Source: Kiritimatiellia bacterium (GTDB lineage Bacteria > Verrucomicrobiota > Kiritimatiellia > UBA8416 > SLMC01). From it: a DNA stretch of 9,194 nucleotides. The DNA lies in the NCBI GenBank assembly GCA_007133745.1, contig SLMC01000140.1:1-9194 (forward strand), in the 5' to 3' direction. The translations under genes were made by a program, and so were the position numbers. The first letter of the stretch is position 1. Each line of letters opens with the position of its first letter. This document shows positions 6,427 through 9,194 of the stretch, piece by piece. The notes beneath the pieces are model-generated. The model made no database searches. It was not told where the DNA came from and saw only the letters and a program-made list of their open reading frames with translations.

Positions 6427-6445
6427 GAAACCTGAAACCTGAAAC
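6425..6445. repeat. Three tandem copies of CTGAAAC
   Basis: The 7-base word ctgaaac is repeated three times without a gap, reading gtttcag on the minus strand. It directly follows the candidate promoter of the lipoprotein gene and touches its ribosome site, so it lies in the leader RNA. Next to it aaaccat/atggttt (6442-6448/6452-6458) forms a 7-base stem with a 3-base loop. Short runs like this have been seen as dispersed intergenic repeats in environmental bacterial genomes; I cannot tell how often it recurs here. Confidence 0.75.
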
Positions 6446-6446
6446 C

Positions 6447-6486
6447 ATTATATGGTTTTTGTACGTGTTTCCCCAATCCTTGTCAA
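6447..6486 (-). promoter_or_regulatory. Promoter of the small lipoprotein gene
   Basis: On the minus strand a perfect TTGACA (6486-6481) is followed after exactly 17 bases by TACAAA (6463-6458), four of six matches to the -10 box. A perfect TATAAT (6452-6447) lies further downstream but 28 bases from the TTGACA, too far to pair with it. The start of transcription would be near 6451 (from TACAAA) or near 6440 (from TATAAT). Either gives a leader of about 25-40 bases with the AGAAGGA site. Confidence 0.5.
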
Positions 6487-6582
6487 GTTAAGAAAAAATT
6501 TCGTTTCCTTAGACAGGCTTTCCAGCTATCTTTCCGGGACGACTTGTATGCGAACCCTATTGTTTCGATAGTTGTGCTTGCC

Positions 6583-7995
6583 ATGATCCATACGCGTTTC
6601 ACATCCCTTCTGCCATGGGCGACGGTTCTTGCCGCCGTCGCAAGTATGGTCCTGTGGCTGTTCGGGCCGGAACCGGAGATCGGGTTCGCGCCGCGCACGG
6701 AAACCGAGGACGATTTTCGGGATGCCGCCGCATTCGCGGACGAGGCGCCGGTCGATATGACCGGCACACTGACCGCCGGGCCCGGCCGGCCGGCATCGGC
6801 CCGCGGCGCCGGCTGGCCTCAGTTTCGCGGACCGGACCGAAACAACATTGCGTCGTCCGCCGTTTCGCTGGCGCGGACCTGGCCGGAGGACGGTCCGCCC
6901 AGACGCTGGCGTGTCGAGCTGGGCGATGGCTATGCCGGTGCGGCCATCGCGCATGGCCGCGTGTACGTGCTCGATTACGACATGGCTCGGCGTGGCGACG
7001 TGTTGCGCTGTCTGTCTCTGGACGACGGCCGCGAAATCTGGCAGCGCTTTTACGCCGTGGACATTCGGCGCAATCATGGGATGTCGCGCACGACACCGGC
7101 CGTAACCGATCGGCATGTGGTCGCGTTCGGGCCCAAGTCCCACGTGACGTGCCTCGATGCGCGATCCGGCGAATTTCTATGGGGTATCGATCTCGAACGG
7201 GAACAGGGCGCCGAAACGCCGCCTTGGTATGCCGGACAATGTCCGCTGATCGACGATGACCGTGTCATTCTCGCGCCGGGCGGCCCGGACGCCCTGCTGA
7301 TGGCCGTACACCTCGACACCGGCGCTTTGCTTTGGAAAACGCCCAATCCCCGGCTTTGGCGCATGACCCATTCCTCCGTGGTCGCCATGGAGGTCGACGG
7401 CGTCCGTATGTTCGTCTATTGCGCATCCGGCGGCGTGGTCGGAGTAGCGGCCGACGACGGACGGCTGTTGTGGGAATACGAGGACTGGCGCATTGGCATC
7501 GCCAACGTGCCTACGCCCGTGCCTATAGGCGACGACCGCGTTTTTCTCAGCGGCGGCTACAATGCCGGGTCGATGATGCTGCGTATTCGCCGCGAAAACG
7601 GCGAGTTCGTTCCCGAGCCGCTCTATCGACTGCGACCGACCGTGAGCGGATCGGTCAATCAGACGCCGATCGTGTATGAAAACCATATTTACCACGTGAT
7701 TCCCAACGGTCAGCTCGCGTGCCTGAATCTCGAAGGCGAAACCCTGTGGGCCAGCGGCAGCGTGCATCGTTTCGGCATCGGGCCCTACCTGATCGCCGAC
7801 GGCCTGATCCTGCTGCTCGACGACGACGCCCGTCTGACGATGGCCGAGGCGACACCGACCGGGTTCCGGATGCTGGCGCGCACGCGCGTTTTCCCCGACG
7901 GACACGAAGCCTGGGCGCCCATGGCGCTGGCCGATGGCCTGCTCGTTCTACGCGATTTCACCCGCATGGTCGCACTGGATATCGGCTCGCCTTAA
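6583..7995 (+). CDS. Membrane-anchored PQQ-like (BamB-like fold) beta-propeller protein
   Basis: This is a 470-residue protein from ATG at 6583. Residues 9-27 are one hydrophobic segment with no AxA cleavage site, followed by an acidic linker (30-76), so the propeller is probably held outside the membrane. The propeller starts at GWPQFRGPDRN (77-87), a signature of PQQ-like repeat proteins common in Planctomycetes and Verrucomicrobia. About eight blades follow, with the pattern hydrophobic strand, DxxSGxxLW-type turn: LSLDDGREIW (144-153), LDARSGEFLW (191-200), LDTGALLW (244-251), ADDGRLLWEY (290-299), LNLEGETLW (381-389). No catalytic residue or cofactor site is recognised; such propellers often serve as scaffolds or binding proteins. 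A longer frame starts with TTG at 6544 but neither start has a clear ribosome site; ATG was preferred because it opens directly on the anchor. It forms an operon with the NHL protein. Confidence 0.85.
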   Translation: MIHTRFTSLLPWATVLAAVASMVLWLFGPEPEIGFAPRTETEDDFRDAAAFADEAPVDMTGTLTAGPGRPASARGAGWPQFRGPDRNNIASSAVSLARTWPEDGPPRRWRVELGDGYAGAAIAHGRVYVLDYDMARRGDVLRCLSLDDGREIWQRFYAVDIRRNHGMSRTTPAVTDRHVVAFGPKSHVTCLDARSGEFLWGIDLEREQGAETPPWYAGQCPLIDDDRVILAPGGPDALLMAVHLDTGALLWKTPNPRLWRMTHSSVVAMEVDGVRMFVYCASGGVVGVAADDGRLLWEYEDWRIGIANVPTPVPIGDDRVFLSGGYNAGSMMLRIRRENGEFVPEPLYRLRPTVSGSVNQTPIVYENHIYHVIPNGQLACLNLEGETLWASGSVHRFGIGPYLIADGLILLLDDDARLTMAEATPTGFRMLARTRVFPDGHEAWAPMALADGLLVLRDFTRMVALDIGSP

Positions 7996-8001
7996 GAAAG
8001 G

Positions 8002-8006
8002 AAGGA
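8002..8006 (+). promoter_or_regulatory. Ribosome binding site of the NHL-type protein
   Basis: AAGGA inside gaaaggaagga lies seven bases before the ATG at 8014 and within the 18-base gap after the previous stop. This is the strongest ribosome site in the window and supports an operon. Confidence 0.75.
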
Positions 8007-8013
8007 CATCGGC

Positions 8014-8997
8014 ATGAAAGGGAGCGAACGGTTTTTGACGGCGGTAACGGTGGGCGGCTCGGTGATTGTGGCCGGGATCGCCTTTTTCCTCGTGTCGCGC
8101 GATGCGCGGCGGAGCGGGCCCGGCGAAGCATGGCGCTATGACGTGTCCCGCTTCCGAACGGTGGATCCCGCGTTGCTCGCCTATCGCGAGACGGCGCGTA
8201 TCGATCTCGGCTTCGCCACGGCGCGCGGACTGGCGCTGGACGGTTCGGACCGCCTGGTCGCGGTGGGCGATACGGCGCTGCGGATTTTCGATACGAACGG
8301 CGTTGCGATTCGGCACGTCGCATTGCCCGGCGCGCCGCGCTGCGCGGCGGTCGGCGATACAGGCGAAGTCTATATCGGCCTCGGGAACCGGCTCGCCGTC
8401 TGGTCGCCCGATACCGACGCCCTCGTTTTCTGGCCGGATTTCGCCGAGCACGCGCTGATAACCGGCGTGGCGGTCCATGCCGACAACGTTTTCGTTGCGG
8501 ACGCCGGCGCCCGGACCGTGTCCCGCCATGCGTCCGACGGCGCGCGGCTTGCCATTTTGGCGGGGCCCGCGCGGCTTGGCGAGGATGGCGAAACCGTCGG
8601 GCTAGTCGTGCCGAGCGCGCATCTGGACATCGCTATGGCGCCGGACGGACTCCTGCGCGTGGTCAACCCCGGCCGACAACGCATCGAGGCCTTGACCATG
8701 GACGGAAAGACCGAATGGGCCTGGGGCCGGGCGTCTTTCGGAATCGAAGGCTTCTCCGGATGCTGCAATCCCACGGATATCGCCATCCTGTCCAACGGCG
8801 ACATCGTAACCGCCGAGAAAGGGCTGCCGCGTATCAAGGTGCATCGGCGGTTGACCGGCGAACTTCTCGCCGTGGTCGCCGGCCCCGACGCATTCGACGA
8901 AAACGCCGCCGGAATCGATCTGGCGGTCGATTCGCAGGATCGGATTGTCGCGCTCGATCCGATCCGGGGCCAGGCGATCGTTTACGAAAAGCTTTAG
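8014..8997 (+). CDS. Membrane-anchored NHL-type beta-propeller protein with GCCNP motif
   Basis: This is a 327-residue protein. Residues 7-27 form one hydrophobic segment after a short MKGSER head, with no clear cleavage site, suggesting an N-terminal anchor with the rest outside the membrane. From about 60 the protein shows six propeller-like units of the NHL pattern, such as ARGLALDGSDRLVAVGD (70-86), DIAMAPDGLLRVVNPGRQRI (205-224) and DIAILSNGDIVTAEKGLPRIKV (255-276). Residues 247-254 read FSGCCNPT, with adjacent Cys250 and Cys251, followed by EKGLPRIKV (268-276) and VVAGPDAF (287-294). I have a memory of this CCNP-EKG combination from NHL proteins of Verrucomicrobia and Planctomycetes, but its role is not known to me; the cysteines could bind a metal or form a disulphide. 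NHL propellers mostly bind ligands or proteins. It is translated 18 bases after the PQQ-like gene. Confidence 0.85.
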   Translation: MKGSERFLTAVTVGGSVIVAGIAFFLVSRDARRSGPGEAWRYDVSRFRTVDPALLAYRETARIDLGFATARGLALDGSDRLVAVGDTALRIFDTNGVAIRHVALPGAPRCAAVGDTGEVYIGLGNRLAVWSPDTDALVFWPDFAEHALITGVAVHADNVFVADAGARTVSRHASDGARLAILAGPARLGEDGETVGLVVPSAHLDIAMAPDGLLRVVNPGRQRIEALTMDGKTEWAWGRASFGIEGFSGCCNPTDIAILSNGDIVTAEKGLPRIKVHRRLTGELLAVVAGPDAFDENAAGIDLAVDSQDRIVALDPIRGQAIVYEKL

Positions 8998-9007
8998 CGA
9001 CTTTTGT

Positions 9008-9036
9008 TTGCCATCGAACACGAAAACTCTTATATC
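9008..9036 (+). promoter_or_regulatory. Candidate promoter for a gene beyond the right edge
   Basis: TTGCCA (9008-9013, five of six matches to TTGACA) is followed after 17 bases by TATATC (9031-9036, four of six). Transcription would start near 9043 and run off the window. A purine-rich agaggggata at 9185-9194 could be the ribosome site of the next gene. Two 8-base near copies, aagactat and aagactag (9065-9080), lie just downstream. No gene is seen in 8998-9194. Confidence 0.35.
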
Positions 9037-9129
9037 TTGCTTTTTATCACAGAGGCGTCAGATTAAGACTATAAGACTAGAGCCTGGCCGAAAAGGGTCG
9101 GATAGCAAGAAGCTGGGCAAAGTCGAAGG

Positions 9130-9165
9130 AACACGTACTCTTACACCTACTCGTACACGCGAATC
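9130..9165. repeat. Hexamer repeat of TACTCG/TACACG type
   Basis: Positions 9130-9165 read as six hexamers: aacacg, tactct, tacacc, tactcg, tacacg, cgaatc. The central four form a 12-base unit present twice with two differences (tactcttacacc, tactcgtacacg). This looks like a degenerate short intergenic repeat. It lies in the leader of any gene read from the promoter at 9008-9036. Confidence 0.55.
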
Positions 9166-9194
9166 TCCGCAATCTGGGCGAGAAAGAGGGGATA

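Noticed and set aside
6442..6458. Hairpin aaaccat/atggttt as a terminator on the plus strand
   Set aside because: The stem is AT-rich, there is no plus-strand gene before it, and it coincides with the promoter region of the lipoprotein gene.
6544..6582. TTG start at 6544 for the PQQ-like protein
   Set aside because: It has no better ribosome site than the ATG at 6583 and adds 13 residues with no family support, though it cannot be excluded.

Overview
The window is a GC-rich bacterial segment with six protein-coding genes, arranged as a leftward block (positions 1 to 6413, minus strand) and a rightward pair (6583 to 8997, plus strand) that diverge from about 6414-6582. No rRNA, tRNA, CRISPR array or insertion sequence was recognised. 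The protein styles point to the PVC group (Verrucomicrobiota, Kiritimatiellota or Lentisphaerota) or a similar environmental lineage such as Hydrogenedentota. These styles are a giant secreted protein with Ig-like, LamG and C-terminal 'result-table' domains, a WPQFRG-type beta-propeller, an NHL propeller with a GCCNP motif, and short intergenic sequence repeats. This placement is inference from family resemblance and cannot be proven from the window.

Left block: a 1484-residue secreted protein (676-5130) carries five tandem Ig-like repeats, a gingipain-like (clan CD, C25-type) cysteine peptidase domain with a visible His/Cys pair, two PKD-like domains, a LamG domain, a cadherin-like domain and a short C-terminal domain. 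Its stop codon overlaps by 4 bases the start of a membrane-anchored HEAT-repeat protein (1-679) that runs off the left edge. The overlap suggests the two are co-translated. Upstream lies a 501-base non-coding stretch (5131-5631) with a long imperfect palindrome, back-to-back candidate promoters and a candidate terminator. Next come a compact DNA alkyltransferase-domain protein (5632-5943) with an intact PCHR active site, then two nested sets of inverted repeats, and then a small putative lipoprotein (6108-6413) with its own good promoter and ribosome binding site.

Right block: a membrane-anchored PQQ-like beta-propeller protein (6583-7995) is followed after 18 bases by a membrane-anchored NHL-type propeller protein (8014-8997) with a strong ribosome binding site. 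They form an evident two-gene operon whose products probably act together on the outer face of the cytoplasmic membrane. The substrate or partner is not visible. The last 197 bases hold a candidate promoter and a hexamer repeat, and probably lead to a further gene beyond the window.

The most unusual items are the architecture of the peptidase, the two-propeller operon with the double-cysteine motif, the large palindrome beside a consensus -10 box, and the concentration of short repeats of different kinds in the intergenic spaces.
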